From contig BJOX01000106.1 in assembly GCA_009731375.1 (NCBI GenBank), positions 542,977 through 606,976 of the forward strand: a stretch of DNA of 64,000 nt, given 5' to 3'. Under the pieces are notes generated by a model that searched no databases, was not told the origin of the DNA, and saw nothing but the letters and a program-made list of their open reading frames with translations. The DNA is from Paulinella micropora. Taxonomy: Eukaryota > Cercozoa > Imbricatea > Euglyphida. Positions 63,813 to 64,000 of the stretch are shown one piece after another (position 1 is the first letter of the stretch; each line of letters begins with the position of its first letter). The translations under genes and the position numbers were made by a program.

Positions 63813-64000
63813 TGTTTGGTCTATCAACTCTGCATATCCGAAGACATAGGCATCCATTCCACCCCGCCGCCAATCGGCGACTGGGTAGCGGGCTGGGAAT
63901 GGGCACTAGGCCCCGAATTTGTGCAGTCTGACGGTTCTACGCGATAGATAGATAGATAGATAGATAGATAGAGCGGGTGGGCCGAGGGACATACCCAGAA

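Overview
The window is eukaryotic nuclear DNA, most likely from a unicellular protist or alga (species not identifiable). Signs of this are very dense di-, tri- and tetranucleotide microsatellites, non-LTR and Ty3/gypsy-type LTR retroelements, tRNA-like Pol III boxes, and an intron-containing ammonium-transporter gene with GT-AG splice sites. Eleven runs of N interrupt the assembly. Ten are exactly 10 N, and several of these lie between overlapping copies of the same sequence, so they are unmerged contig ends rather than real missing DNA.

Layout. 1-9.7 kb: host repeats (ATT, GATA, ACT, ACAT, CT and ATTAC arrays, an ~83-bp minisatellite, a tRNA-like SINE head) and a dead LINE 3' end at 7.8-8.6 kb. 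9.7-33.4 kb: a complete integrated Polinton-like virus (PLV), about 23.7 kb and AT-rich. 33.4-36.4 kb: two halves of a LINE reverse transcriptase in opposite orientation around a broken C2H2 zinc-finger gene. 36.4-38.8 kb: microsatellites and small unplaced coding pieces. 38.8-56.1 kb: a very large (17.3 kb) GC-rich Ty3/gypsy-like element with LTRs, PBS, PPT, gag, protease, RT-RNase H, integrase and an extra 3' membrane-protein ORF. 56.1-60.1 kb: repeats with no convincing gene. 60.2-64 kb: a host Amt-type ammonium transporter on the minus strand, whose introns are built from microsatellite and telomere-like repeats.

The PLV is the centre of interest. It has a double-jelly-roll major capsid protein, a penton-like minor capsid protein, an A32/FtsK-type packaging ATPase and an AEP primase fused to an SF3 helicase. 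It also has a ~1000-residue protein with a parvovirus-type phospholipase A2 core, three fibre-like proteins (one with an S74 chaperone domain), small membrane and Zn proteins, and a tyrosine recombinase. Each end carries a ~397-bp palindrome whose tip folds into two mini-hairpins with TTC/GAA loops, like a T-shaped parvoviral terminus. Inside lie inverted arms, and then a ~0.7-kb iteron-like module that is in DIRECT orientation at the two ends. The recombinase keeps Arg, Lys, Arg, His and Tyr but lacks the first His of the HxxR box, as telomere resolvases do. Together these suggest a eukaryotic virus with covalently closed or self-priming hairpin ends. No DNA polymerase and no HUH Rep was found.

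Several PLV genes have single in-frame stops (TAA, TAG, TGA) or one-base frameshifts while the largest genes are open. The copy is therefore either a fairly young provirus starting to decay or a copy with residual sequencing error.
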